A stretch of 64,000 bases of DNA from Aromatoleum anaerobium (lineage in GTDB: Bacteria; Pseudomonadota; Gammaproteobacteria; Burkholderiales; Rhodocyclaceae). This document shows, piece by piece, positions 35,062 through 42,703 of the stretch. The stretch spans positions 124,001-188,000 of the forward strand of contig NZ_WTVG02000035.1 of NCBI RefSeq assembly GCF_012910705.2, read 5' to 3'. The notes beneath the pieces are model-generated. The model saw only the letters and a list, made by a program, of their open reading frames with translations, was not told the origin of the DNA and searched no databases. A program made the translations under genes and the position numbers. Position 1 is the stretch's first letter, and each line of letters starts with the position of its first letter.

Positions 35062-35844
35062 ATGTTACGCGTCATCACCCTCAACCTCAACGGCGTCCGC
35101 TCGGCGGTCAGCAAGGGCTTTCTCGACTGGCTCGCCGCGCAGCACGCCGATGTCGTCTGCGTGCAGGAGCTCAAGGCGCAGGCCGGCGATCTCACCGACG
35201 CGGTGCGCATGCCGAACGGCCACACCGGCTATTTCCATCACGCTGAAAAGAAAGGCTACAGCGGTGTCGGGCTCTACACGCGGCGCCCGCCCGACCGCAT
35301 CGTCGAAGGACTCGGCATCGCCGACATCGACGCCGAAGGCCGCTTCCTGCAACTCGATTTCGGCCCGCTGTCAGTGGTGTCGCTGTATCTGCCGTCCGGC
35401 TCCAGTTCCGAGGAGCGGCAGCAGATCAAGTTCAGCTTCATGGAGCGCTTCCTGCCGCATCTCGCGACGCTGCGCGCCTGCGGCCGCGAGATCATCGTCT
35501 GCGGCGACTGGAACATCGCGCACCAGGAAATCGACCTGAAGAACTGGAAATCGAACCAGAAGAATTCCGGCTTCCTCCCCGAAGAGCGCGCCTGGTTCAG
35601 CCGCGTGCTCGAGGAGCAGGCGTGGGTCGACGTCTATCGCCGGCTGTATCCCGATGCCGGCAGCGAAGGCTACACCTGGTGGTCGAACCGCGGCCAGGCG
35701 TGGGCGAAAAATGTCGGCTGGCGCCTCGACTACCAGATCGCGACGCCCGGTATCGCCGCAACTGCGAGGTCTGCCTCTGTGTACAAAGCGGAGCGCTTCA
35801 GCGACCACGCGCCACTGGCGGTTGATTACGATTTCGGCTTCTGA
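35062..35844 (+). CDS. xth: Exodeoxyribonuclease III
   Basis: The 260-residue AP-endonuclease/3'-exonuclease has all family landmarks: ITLNLNGVRSA, VCVQELKAQ, YLPSGSSSEERQ, VCGDWNIAHQEIDLKNWKSN, LDYQIATP and the final SDHAPLAVDY with the catalytic Asp-His. It repairs abasic sites. I chose the ATG at 35062 over an in-frame TTG at 35044 because exonuclease III proteins begin M-x-x-I-T-x-N-x-N-G. A decayed copy of this gene's 3' end lies at 36688-36777. Confidence 0.94.
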   Translation: MLRVITLNLNGVRSAVSKGFLDWLAAQHADVVCVQELKAQAGDLTDAVRMPNGHTGYFHHAEKKGYSGVGLYTRRPPDRIVEGLGIADIDAEGRFLQLDFGPLSVVSLYLPSGSSSEERQQIKFSFMERFLPHLATLRACGREIIVCGDWNIAHQEIDLKNWKSNQKNSGFLPEERAWFSRVLEEQAWVDVYRRLYPDAGSEGYTWWSNRGQAWAKNVGWRLDYQIATPGIAATARSASVYKAERFSDHAPLAVDYDFGF

Positions 35845-35955
35845 CCGTTCGCGAGGGAGTTCGATGCTACTGACCGGAGACGGGCCGGAAGCGGCCACTG
35901 AAAGCGGGCGTAAGCGGAGAGCTATTACTGGCTCGTGGAATGCCGGGCGGTGGCG

Positions 35956-36288
35956 TCAGGCGAAGGCTTCCGGGTCTTGCATCCAGGCGGGAATGTCGCG
36001 CTGGCCATGCAGCACACGCCAAACATCAATGTGATCTGGCCGTTCGATATAGAAGACGAGGTAGGGGTAGCGAGACAGCGCCCAAGAGCGCAGACCAGGA
36101 AGGTGCAATTGATGCCCATAGCGAGGCGAACCCGTGCCGGGATGGCGACTAATGTGGGTATAGGCCTGTTCCAATGCGTCGATGAAATCGAGTGCCACCG
36201 ACGCGGCACCCTCTTCCAAGTAGTAGGCGACCGCGTCGTCAACGTCTTGGTTGGCCTGCTCGCGCGGAACCACCGGTTTGATCTTCAC
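35956..36288 (-). CDS. parE: ParE/RelE-superfamily toxin
   Basis: The 110-residue protein has the ParE fold signature: QANQDVDDAVAYYLEEGA, FIDALEQAYTHISRHPGTGS, and the C-terminal strand LVFYIERPDHIDVWRVLHGQRDIP. ParE toxins inhibit gyrase. Its start overlaps the stop of the ParD antitoxin gene by 4 bp. The gene appears intact. It lies between the exonuclease III gene and a fragment resembling that gene's 3' end. Confidence 0.9.
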   Translation of the reverse strand: MKIKPVVPREQANQDVDDAVAYYLEEGAASVALDFIDALEQAYTHISRHPGTGSPRYGHQLHLPGLRSWALSRYPYLVFYIERPDHIDVWRVLHGQRDIPAWMQDPEAFA

Positions 36289-36536
36289 CCGCGAGAAACA
36301 GGCTTGGCAGCTTTGCGTACCCGGTCACGCAGCCCTTCGAAGTAAGCGACATCGGCTGGCGATGCCGGTGCAGAGGCTGCACCCGCCAGCAGCAAGCCAC
36401 GCAACTTCTGGCGATCCTGATCCTTGCGGATCAACTCGCGCACGTACTCGCTGCTGGTGCCGTAGCCGCGCTCGCTGACCTGCGAGTCCACGAAGGCCTT
36501 CAGGCTGTCGGGCAAGGAAATGTTCATCGTGCTCAT
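36285..36536 (-). CDS. parD: ParD-like ribbon-helix-helix antitoxin
   Basis: The 83-residue protein begins with a ribbon-helix-helix domain (MNISLPDSLKAFVDSQVSER, GTSSEYVRELIRKDQDRQKL). It continues with an Ala-rich hinge and a charged C-terminal helix (FEGLRDRVRKAAK) that should bind the toxin. The ATG at 36536 is used here; an internal ATG at 36527 is equally plausible. Confidence 0.9.
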   Translation of the reverse strand: MSTMNISLPDSLKAFVDSQVSERGYGTSSEYVRELIRKDQDRQKLRGLLLAGAASAPASPADVAYFEGLRDRVRKAAKPVSRG

Positions 36537-36968
36537 GGCTTCAGCCTAGGTGACTTGGCAAAATTTGGCAAGAATCGGGTTTCCGGGCCTCGATGCGCCT
36601 TGGGGTGCCGCTTCGCAGCGATGCCGATGACTACATTGGGTCGTTTGCCGAGACTGCCGACAGGCGCTTTCCGATATTTCATCCGGTGACTACCAAACCG
36701 CGACGCCGGGCATCGCCAGCTGCGGGGACAATGCGACCGCGTCCAAGGCGCTGCGTTTTTTGATTGCGCACCACTGATAATCGACCGCAAACGCAGCCTG
36801 TGACGACTCCCGCCAAGGACATGCGGTTTGCGGCGACCCCTCGCCCCTGTTCGTGCACTCCCCGCATGCATCGTTTCACTCACGATTTGCCTTCATTTGG
36901 GAATGGCGCTAGCGTGTACTCAGCTCGCGCGTCCGCGCGGATGTCATGACCTGAAAGGGGATCACAAC
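36537..36968. other. 432-bp gap with one gene remnant
   Basis: No intact gene is seen. The interval contains the exonuclease-like fragment at 36688-36777 and, just before 36969, the promoter region of the DUF883 gene with a good ribosome-binding site (AAAGGGG). Confidence 0.5.
36688..36777 (+). pseudogene. Decayed 3' end of an exonuclease III gene
   Basis: The frame encodes DYQTATPGIAS, then KALRFLIAHH and a stop. It aligns with DYQIATPGIAA...KAERFSDHAPL of the intact gene at 35062-35844. The first 30 bases differ at four positions, mostly third codon positions, so this is an older or xenologous copy rather than a fresh duplication. Confidence 0.6.
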
Positions 36969-37283
36969 ATGCTGAATACAACCGATACGGTGTCCCGCGA
37001 CAAGCTCGTCGCCGACTTCAAGGTGGTGGTCGCGGATGCCGAGGAACTGCTGAAACTGACCGCCGGCCAGGCAGGCGAGAAGCTCACCGATGTGCGCACG
37101 CGGCTGGGCGACCGCCTGGTCACGGCCAAGGACCGCATCGCGGATGCCGAATCCGCGGTGCGCGAACAGACGAAGAAAGTCGCCCATGCGACCGACGACT
37201 ACGTTCACAAGAATCCTTGGCAATCGGTAGGCGTCGCCGCCGGCATCGCGTTCCTGCTCGGCCTGCTGGCCGGGCGTCGCTAA
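36969..37283 (+). CDS. DUF883 (ElaB/YqjD-like) inner-membrane/ribosome-associated protein
   Basis: The 104-residue protein has a long charged helix (DFKVVVADAEELLKLTAGQA, RDRIADAESAVREQTKKVA) and ends in a C-terminal membrane anchor (PWQSVGVAAGIAFLLGLLAGRR). This matches ElaB/YqjD proteins, tail-anchored stress-related proteins that can bind ribosomes. It is followed within 12 bp by a YqjE-like gene and then a YqjK-like gene, reproducing the E. coli yqjDEK cluster. Confidence 0.9.
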   Translation: MLNTTDTVSRDKLVADFKVVVADAEELLKLTAGQAGEKLTDVRTRLGDRLVTAKDRIADAESAVREQTKKVAHATDDYVHKNPWQSVGVAAGIAFLLGLLAGRR

Positions 37284-37294
37284 TCCAATACCCG

Positions 37295-37678
37295 ATGCCG
37301 GAGGATTCGAGGCCGCGTCTGGCCGCCAGCCTGCGCGGCCTCCTGGATTCGGGGCTGGGGATCGTCCAGTCGCGGCTCGAACTGCTCGTCGTCGAGGTGC
37401 AGGAAGAAAAGCTGCGCCTCGCCGGCCTGCTGCTGAACATCGTGCTCACCGCGGTGCTGGTCGGATTCGGCGTCGTGTTCCTGGCGATTTTCCTCACCGT
37501 GCTGTTCTGGGAAGAGCATCGCCTCCTCGCCCTCGGGCTCGGCACCGTGGCCCTGTTCGGCGCGGGCTTGTTCACCGCCTCCAACGCCGCCGCCGATCTG
37601 CGCCGCGGCACCCGGCTGTTCGCGGCGAGCCTCGCTGAACTCACACGCGATCGCGAAGCGGTGCGGCACAAGGAATGA
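37295..37678 (+). CDS. YqjE-like phage-holin superfamily membrane protein
   Basis: The 127-residue protein has a helical N-terminus (ASLRGLLDSGLGIVQSRLEL), then two membrane helices (LLNIVLTAVLVGFGVVFLAI, LALGLGTVALFGAGLFTASN). This is the PF07332/YqjE pattern. It is embedded in the DUF883-YqjE-YqjK cluster. Its stop overlaps the next start by 4 bp. The function is unknown, probably envelope stress related. Confidence 0.87.
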   Translation: MPEDSRPRLAASLRGLLDSGLGIVQSRLELLVVEVQEEKLRLAGLLLNIVLTAVLVGFGVVFLAIFLTVLFWEEHRLLALGLGTVALFGAGLFTASNAAADLRRGTRLFAASLAELTRDREAVRHKE

Positions 37679-38001
37679 ACCCGAGGCTCGTCGAACTGGC
37701 GCTGAAGAAGCAGGCGCTGCAGATCCGCGCGGACCAGCAGCGCACGGAAATGCTCCGGCACCTGCGCGGCATCGAGTCCGCGCTCGATCTCGTCGACCGG
37801 GCGCGCGACCAGGTGCGCTGGGCGCGCGAGCACGTCCCGCTGCTGTCTTCCGTGGTGCTGATCGCGGCGCTCGTCAGGCCGCGCGCGACGTTACGTGTGG
37901 CGCGCCGGGCATGGCTCGGCTGGATCGTTTTCCGCAAGCTCGGTCAGCGCTTCGCCCCCGCGCTTGGGGCGTTCGAGCGCTGGCGCGCCGCCCGTTTGTA
38001 G
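37675..38001 (+). CDS. YqjK-like protein
   Basis: The 108-residue basic protein has a helical first half (ELALKKQALQIRADQQRTEM, GIESALDLVDRARDQVRWAR) and a weakly hydrophobic middle (VPLLSSVVLIAALVRP). It is the third gene of the yqjDEK-type cluster, overlapping the YqjE gene by 4 bp. No catalytic motif is visible. Confidence 0.78.
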   Translation: MNPRLVELALKKQALQIRADQQRTEMLRHLRGIESALDLVDRARDQVRWAREHVPLLSSVVLIAALVRPRATLRVARRAWLGWIVFRKLGQRFAPALGAFERWRAARL

Positions 38002-38170
38002 CGATTCCGGCCCCTGCCGGCGAAACTTCCAGGGCCGGCGGCAGCCTCACGTAGCGGATCGGTTCGTCCGGCAAGTCGCCCGCCGCCCCGTACTGACCCC
38101 GGAAGCCGGGGCCATCGCCCGGTAGAATGGCCGGCCCGACGTTTTCGCAATGTTTCAGGAGGCTGCTGCA

Positions 38171-38728
38171 ATGCCGGTCGATATGGACGAAATCATCCGC
38201 GCCCGCGAGGAGGCCGATTGCCTCGCCGACGCCACTGCGGTCGATGCTGCGCTCGCGCGCATGGCGGCGGAAATCACTGCGCAGATGGCCGGCAGCAATC
38301 CGATGGTGTACACGGTGATGAACGGGGGGCTGATCCTTGCCGGCCGCATCCTGCCGCGGCTGCCGTTCCCGCTCGAAGTCGGCTACCTGCATGCGACGCG
38401 CTACGGCCATGCGCTGAAAGGCACGCAGCTCGACTGGCGCGTTCGCCCGACGTCCGACCTGCGCGGGCGCACCGTGCTGGTGCTCGACGACATCCTCGAC
38501 GAAGGCCACACGCTGCACGCGATCCTGCAGTACCTGCGCGCCGAAGGGGCGAAGGAAGTGCTGGCCGCGGTGCTCGCGCACAAGGTGCACGACCGCAAGG
38601 CCTACCCCGGGATGCGGGCGGATTTCACCGGAATCGACGTCGCCGACCGCTTCCTGTTCGGCTGCGGCATGGACTACAAGGGCTACTGGCGCAACGCGCC
38701 GGGGATATACGCAGTGAAGGGACTTTGA
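38171..38728 (+). CDS. hpt: Hypoxanthine-guanine phosphoribosyltransferase
   Basis: The 185-residue purine-salvage enzyme has the PRPP-binding motif VLVLDDILDEGHTL and the loops YTVMNGGLILAGRIL and LHATRYGHA. The C-terminal purine-binding region is FGCGMDYKGYWRNAPGIYAV. I chose the ATG at 38171 because AGGAGG lies about ten bases upstream; a start seven codons earlier is possible. The DUF1840 gene follows 11 bp downstream. Confidence 0.92.
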   Translation: MPVDMDEIIRAREEADCLADATAVDAALARMAAEITAQMAGSNPMVYTVMNGGLILAGRILPRLPFPLEVGYLHATRYGHALKGTQLDWRVRPTSDLRGRTVLVLDDILDEGHTLHAILQYLRAEGAKEVLAAVLAHKVHDRKAYPGMRADFTGIDVADRFLFGCGMDYKGYWRNAPGIYAVKGL

Positions 38729-38739
38729 GGAGATCTGCG

Positions 38740-39084
38740 ATGCTGTACACATTCAAATCGGACGCCGCCGCCGACGTCATCATGTTCGCCGACGTCGCGA
38801 AGAAGCTGGTCGCGATCCTCGGCAAGGATCCGGAAGACGTGAAAGGCATCGTCACCGTCGAACAACTGCCCGACGCGATCGAGCGGCTGCGCACTGCGAT
38901 CGACGAGGACAAGGCGCGGCAGGCCGCGCGTGACGAGGAGACCGAGGAGGAAAAGGAGGCCGCCGCCGCCGCGGGCAAGACCGGCATGGGCGCGCCGGTC
39001 GGTCTCGCCCAGCGCGCGTGGCCGCTGCTCGACATGCTGCAATCGTCGCTGAAGGACGGCGTACCGGTCGTGTGGGGCGTCTGA
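38740..39084 (+). CDS. DUF1840 family protein
   Basis: The 114-residue soluble protein matches the DUF1840 pattern: MLYTFKSDAAADVIMFADVA at the start, a charged Glu/Lys helix in the middle (DEETEEEKEAAAAAGK), and the conserved tail GLAQRAWPLLDMLQSSLKDG. The ATG follows GAGGAG. It probably shares a transcript with hpt. No biochemical role is known for the family. Confidence 0.88.
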   Translation: MLYTFKSDAAADVIMFADVAKKLVAILGKDPEDVKGIVTVEQLPDAIERLRTAIDEDKARQAARDEETEEEKEAAAAAGKTGMGAPVGLAQRAWPLLDMLQSSLKDGVPVVWGV

Positions 39085-39087
39085 CCG

Positions 39088-40116
39088 TCAGCGCTCGAGC
39101 GGTACCACCGTCTGCTCGATCGCGCCGAACACGTCTTCGCCGCGCGCGGTCAGCATCTCGATCCGGATGCGATCGCCGAAACGCATGAACGGCGTCTTTG
39201 GCGTGCCGGTTTCGATCGTCTCGTAAGTCCGCACTTCGGCGAGGCAGCAGTAGCCGACGCCGCCATTTTCGATGCTCGAACCGTGCAGCCCGCCCTGCCT
39301 GTTCGACACGGTGCCCGAACCGATGATCGAGCCGGCTTCGAGCTCGCGCGTCTTCGCGACATGGGCGATCAGCTGCGGAAAGCTGAAGGTCATGTCGACG
39401 CCGGCGTTCGGGCAGCCGAAAAGCTGGCCGTTGTGGGTCACGCGCAGCGGCAGATGCACGCGCCCGTCGTGCCACGCCATGTCGAGCTCGTCCGGCGTGA
39501 CCGCGACCGGCGAGAACGCCGAGGCCGGCTTCGACTGGAAGAAACCGAAGCCTTTCGCGAGCTCGGCCGGAATCAGGTTGCGCAGCGAAACGTCATTGAC
39601 GAGCATCAGCAGGCGGATCTTCAGCGCGCATTCGTCGGCGGAGGCGCCGAGGGGCACGTCGCCGGTGACAACCGCCACTTCAGCCTCGAAGTCGATCCCC
39701 CAGTCCTCGCTCGCCGCGACGATGTCATCGCGCGGGCCGATGAAACTGTCCGAGCCGCCCTGGTACATCAGCGGATCGGTGTGGAACGACGGCGGCAGCT
39801 CGGCGCCGCGGGCGCGACGCACGAGTTCGACGTGGTTGACGTACGCCGAACCGTCCGCCCACTGGTACGCGCGCGGCAGCGGCGAATGGCACTGCGCCGG
39901 GTCGAACGGGATCACATGCCGGCCGAATTTTCCGGCCCGCCCGTGGTTGAGCATGTCGTAGACCAGCTCGAGGTCGTCGACGACGGCGTCCCAGTCGTCG
40001 AGCGCCGCCTGCAGCGTCTTCGCGATCGCCGCGACCGGCTGGCAGCGCGTGAGGTCGCGGCTGACGACGACCAGCGTGCCGTCACGGCCGCCGCGCTTGA
40101 GCGTCGCGAGCTTCAT
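39088..40116 (-). CDS. Fumarylacetoacetate hydrolase-family enzyme
   Basis: The 342-residue protein is an FAH-type C-C hydrolase. The acidic metal-binding residues are in WGIDFEAEVAVVTGDVPLGA, and SIIGSGTVSNRQGG is the conserved loop before the C-terminus. The N-terminal MKLATLKRGGRDGTLVVVSR is typical of the bacterial fumarylacetoacetase group. In this cluster it would hydrolyse the product of ring cleavage. The ATG at 40116 overlaps the end of the VOC gene by 4 bp, so the genes are coupled. Confidence 0.9.
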   Translation of the reverse strand: MKLATLKRGGRDGTLVVVSRDLTRCQPVAAIAKTLQAALDDWDAVVDDLELVYDMLNHGRAGKFGRHVIPFDPAQCHSPLPRAYQWADGSAYVNHVELVRRARGAELPPSFHTDPLMYQGGSDSFIGPRDDIVAASEDWGIDFEAEVAVVTGDVPLGASADECALKIRLLMLVNDVSLRNLIPAELAKGFGFFQSKPASAFSPVAVTPDELDMAWHDGRVHLPLRVTHNGQLFGCPNAGVDMTFSFPQLIAHVAKTRELEAGSIIGSGTVSNRQGGLHGSSIENGGVGYCCLAEVRTYETIETGTPKTPFMRFGDRIRIEMLTARGEDVFGAIEQTVVPLER

Positions 40117-40664
40117 TGTGCGCCCCCTTCCCGGCTCATGCTGCCGTCGTGCATCCAGCGCGCGTGCTGCGGCGCCCGCTTCGTCCGCGACCATTCCTCG
40201 ATCATGTCCCGCTTGACCGCGTCGAGCTTCTCGAGCATTTCCGGCGTGCCGGTGTTCGCCGCGAGTTCGAGCCGGTGGCCGCTCGGGTCGAAGAAGTAGA
40301 TCGACTTGAAGATCGTGTGATCAGTCGGGCCGACGACCTCGATGCCGGCGGCTTCGAGGCGCGCCTTCGTCGCGAGCAGCACGTCCACCGACTCGACTTC
40401 CATCGCCAGATGCTGCACCCAGTCCGGCGTATTGCGGTCGCGGTCCATCGGCGGCTTGGTCGGCAGCTCGAAGAACGCCAGCACGTTGCCCTGGCCGGCG
40501 TCGAGGAAGATGTGCATGTACGGGTCGGGCGCTTTCGTCGACGGCACTTCGTCCTCGGCGATCGCGAGCACGAGCTTCATGCCGAGGTGCTTTTCGTACC
40601 ACTCGACGGTTTCCTTCGCATCGCGGCAGCGGTACGCGACGTGGTGAATCTTCTTGATCAGCAT
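40113..40664 (-). CDS. VOC-superfamily (glyoxalase/extradiol dioxygenase-like) protein
   Basis: The 183-residue protein has one clear VOC module: IKKIHHVAYRCRDAKETVEW, YMHIFLDAGQGNVLAFFEL, WVQHLAMEVESV, and IFKSIYFFDPSGHRLEL. His and Glu residues at the expected strand ends could bind a metal. It is too short for a two-domain extradiol dioxygenase, so an isomerase- or glyoxalase-like step, or a single-domain dioxygenase, is more likely. I chose the ATG at 40664 just before the conserved IKKIHHVAY. Confidence 0.85.
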   Translation of the reverse strand: MLIKKIHHVAYRCRDAKETVEWYEKHLGMKLVLAIAEDEVPSTKAPDPYMHIFLDAGQGNVLAFFELPTKPPMDRDRNTPDWVQHLAMEVESVDVLLATKARLEAAGIEVVGPTDHTIFKSIYFFDPSGHRLELAANTGTPEMLEKLDAVKRDMIEEWSRTKRAPQHARWMHDGSMSREGGAQ

Positions 40665-40689
40665 CGGGCTCTCCTGGGCGGAATGCACG

Positions 40690-40914
40690 TCACGCGCCGT
40701 CGCGGGCGATTTTCATCGCTTCGCGCAGCACCGAGATGTCGCCGATATGGTTCGCGAGCAGCAGGATCAGGCGCGCATTGACCATCGCGCTCTGCTCGGC
40801 GGTGAGGTCGCGGTGCGTCTCGATCAGCACCTCGTAGAAGTCGTCACCGGGGCTGAACGCGCGGAAATAGCGTTTGCCGGGCGTGAAGAAGTTCGAATCG
40901 GTATTGAGGCTCAT
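40690..40914 (-). CDS. DUF2783 small protein, probable monooxygenase partner
   Basis: The 74-residue protein (TPGKRYFRAFSPGDDFYEVL, NHIGDISVLREAMKIA) belongs to the DUF2783 group that is usually encoded beside FAD-dependent aromatic hydroxylases. It directly follows the FAD monooxygenase gene. By analogy with small coupling proteins such as MhaB of 3-hydroxyphenylacetate hydroxylase, it may couple NADH oxidation to hydroxylation. The analogy rests on gene order and size, not on sequence identity. Confidence 0.75.
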   Translation of the reverse strand: MSLNTDSNFFTPGKRYFRAFSPGDDFYEVLIETHRDLTAEQSAMVNARLILLLANHIGDISVLREAMKIARDGA

Positions 40915-40926
40915 GTTTTCGCTCCT

Positions 40927-42606
40927 TCAGGCGTTGCAGGTGGCGCGGGCGAGCGCGGCGCGGACGAGGCCGGCATCGAACGTGCGCCAGCGTGCCGCGA
41001 CGTGCTGGTCGGGCCGCACGAGGTAGGTCGTGGCCGGTTGCAGATCGTAGCGCTCGCGGATGCGCTCGCGGCTGTCGATCAGCGTTTTCAACCCACCCGG
41101 AGCGGTGCCGCGCTCGGCGACGACGAGGACTTCGACCGCGACCGGCGCATCGGCCAGCGCGGCCAAGGCGGCGGCGTCGACCGGGGCGATGGCCGCTGCG
41201 TCCGGGGCATAGTAGAGCAGCTGGAAGCGGTTGCCGGTGGCCTGCAGCAGCCACTGCTCGCCGCCCGGCGTCTCGCACGGCGCGTCGTCGAGCGGCGCGC
41301 CCGGCACCATGACGCCGGCGAAGACATCGGCGTCCGGCGTGTTGAGCCGCGATTCGGTGAGAAAGCTCGGCACCGACAGGCGGCCGGAATTGACCAGCGC
41401 GCGGGCGAACGGGTAGTCCTTCGCCAGACCCAGCACGGCGTTGCGGAACATCTTGCTGACGGCGCTTTTGGGCGTGATGAAATCGGTCGAGCGCGTCGAA
41501 TTGACCAGGTTCTCGTCGGCCGCGAACATCCGTTCTTCCGAATACGTGTCGAGCAGCGCGGGCGGCGCCTTGCCGTCGAGGACGAGCTTCAACTTCCACA
41601 CCAGGTTGTCGCTGTCCTGGATGCCCGAGTTCGCGCCGCGCGCGCCGAACGGCGACACCTGATGCGCGGCGTCGCCGGTGAACAGCAGCCGGCCGTGGCG
41701 GAACTCGTGCATGCGCCGGCACTGGAACGTATACACGCTGACCCATTCGAGTTCGAACTCGCGCTCCTCATTTCCCTTAGCTGCCAGCATCGCCTTGATG
41801 CGCGGAATCACGTTCTCGGGCTTTTTCTCCTCTTCCGGGTCGGCGCGCCAGCCGAGCTGGAAGTCGATGCGCCACACGTTGTCGGCCTGGCGGTGCAGCA
41901 GCACGGACTGGTTCGGGTGGAACGGCGGGTCAAACCAGAACCAGCGTTCCGCCGGGTAATCCGCCTTCATGACGACGTCAGCGATCAGGAAGCGGTCCAT
42001 GAAGATCTTGCCTTCGACTTCCAGCCCCATCATGTGGCGGATCGGGCTGCGTGCGCCGTCGGCGACGACGAGCCAGTCGGCATCGAGCGAATACGCGCCA
42101 TCGGGTGTTTCGACGCGCAGCGCGACGCGCTCGCCTTCGTCGGCCACGCCGATGACATTGTTCTTCCAGCGCAGATCGATGTTCGGCAGGCTCTGCGCCC
42201 GGCGCACGAGGTGTTCCTCGAGGTAGTACTGCTGCAGGTTGATCATGCCCGGACGATGGTGGTCGGGCTGCGGGCACAGGTTGAAGTTGAACACTTCCTC
42301 CTCGCGGAAAAAAGTGCGCCCGACGTTCCACGACACGCCTTTCTGCACCATCTCTTCGGCGCAGCCGAGCCGGTCCATGATCTCGAGCGCACGCTTCGCG
42401 TAGCACACGCCGCGCGAGCCGATGCTCACCGTGTCGTCATTGTCGAGCAGCACGACCGGCGTGCCCTGGATCGCCAGGTCGATCGCCGCGGCCAGGCCCA
42501 CCGGGCCGGCGCCGACGACGACGACCGGATAATGCCCGTCGCGCTGCCCGGCAAGTTCCGGCGGCCTGCGGTATTCGAACTTCGGATAGTTGTACGTGCT
42601 GAGCAC
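40927..42606 (-). CDS. FAD-dependent aromatic monooxygenase (MhpA/PheA-like)
   Basis: The 559-residue flavoprotein has the GxGxxG dinucleotide motif (PVVVVGAGPVGLAAAIDLAI), the DG motif (LVVADGARSPIRHMMGL) and the second FAD motif GRLLFTGDAAHQVSPFGARG. This is the class A phenol hydroxylase/3-hydroxyphenylpropionate hydroxylase family. The start is a GTG at 42606 preceded by AGGAG. With the small DUF2783 gene, a VOC protein and an FAH-type hydrolase it outlines a short aromatic pathway: ring hydroxylation, ring cleavage and hydrolysis. The substrate is not readable from the sequence. Confidence 0.9.
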   Translation of the reverse strand: MLSTYNYPKFEYRRPPELAGQRDGHYPVVVVGAGPVGLAAAIDLAIQGTPVVLLDNDDTVSIGSRGVCYAKRALEIMDRLGCAEEMVQKGVSWNVGRTFFREEEVFNFNLCPQPDHHRPGMINLQQYYLEEHLVRRAQSLPNIDLRWKNNVIGVADEGERVALRVETPDGAYSLDADWLVVADGARSPIRHMMGLEVEGKIFMDRFLIADVVMKADYPAERWFWFDPPFHPNQSVLLHRQADNVWRIDFQLGWRADPEEEKKPENVIPRIKAMLAAKGNEEREFELEWVSVYTFQCRRMHEFRHGRLLFTGDAAHQVSPFGARGANSGIQDSDNLVWKLKLVLDGKAPPALLDTYSEERMFAADENLVNSTRSTDFITPKSAVSKMFRNAVLGLAKDYPFARALVNSGRLSVPSFLTESRLNTPDADVFAGVMVPGAPLDDAPCETPGGEQWLLQATGNRFQLLYYAPDAAAIAPVDAAALAALADAPVAVEVLVVAERGTAPGGLKTLIDSRERIRERYDLQPATTYLVRPDQHVAARWRTFDAGLVRAALARATCNA

Positions 42607-42703
42607 GGGTTCTCCTCCTCTCTGCTTTTGATCGGCCGACGCCGCCTTCTGCGGGCGGTCACCGGCCTGTCGTCTGTCTCGTCTGTCGGGGCGGGGGTGC
42701 GGA

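Noticed and set aside
36533-36883. A minus-strand frame of 116 codons in the gap after parD
   Set aside because: It runs antisense through the exonuclease-like remnant and shows no family features.
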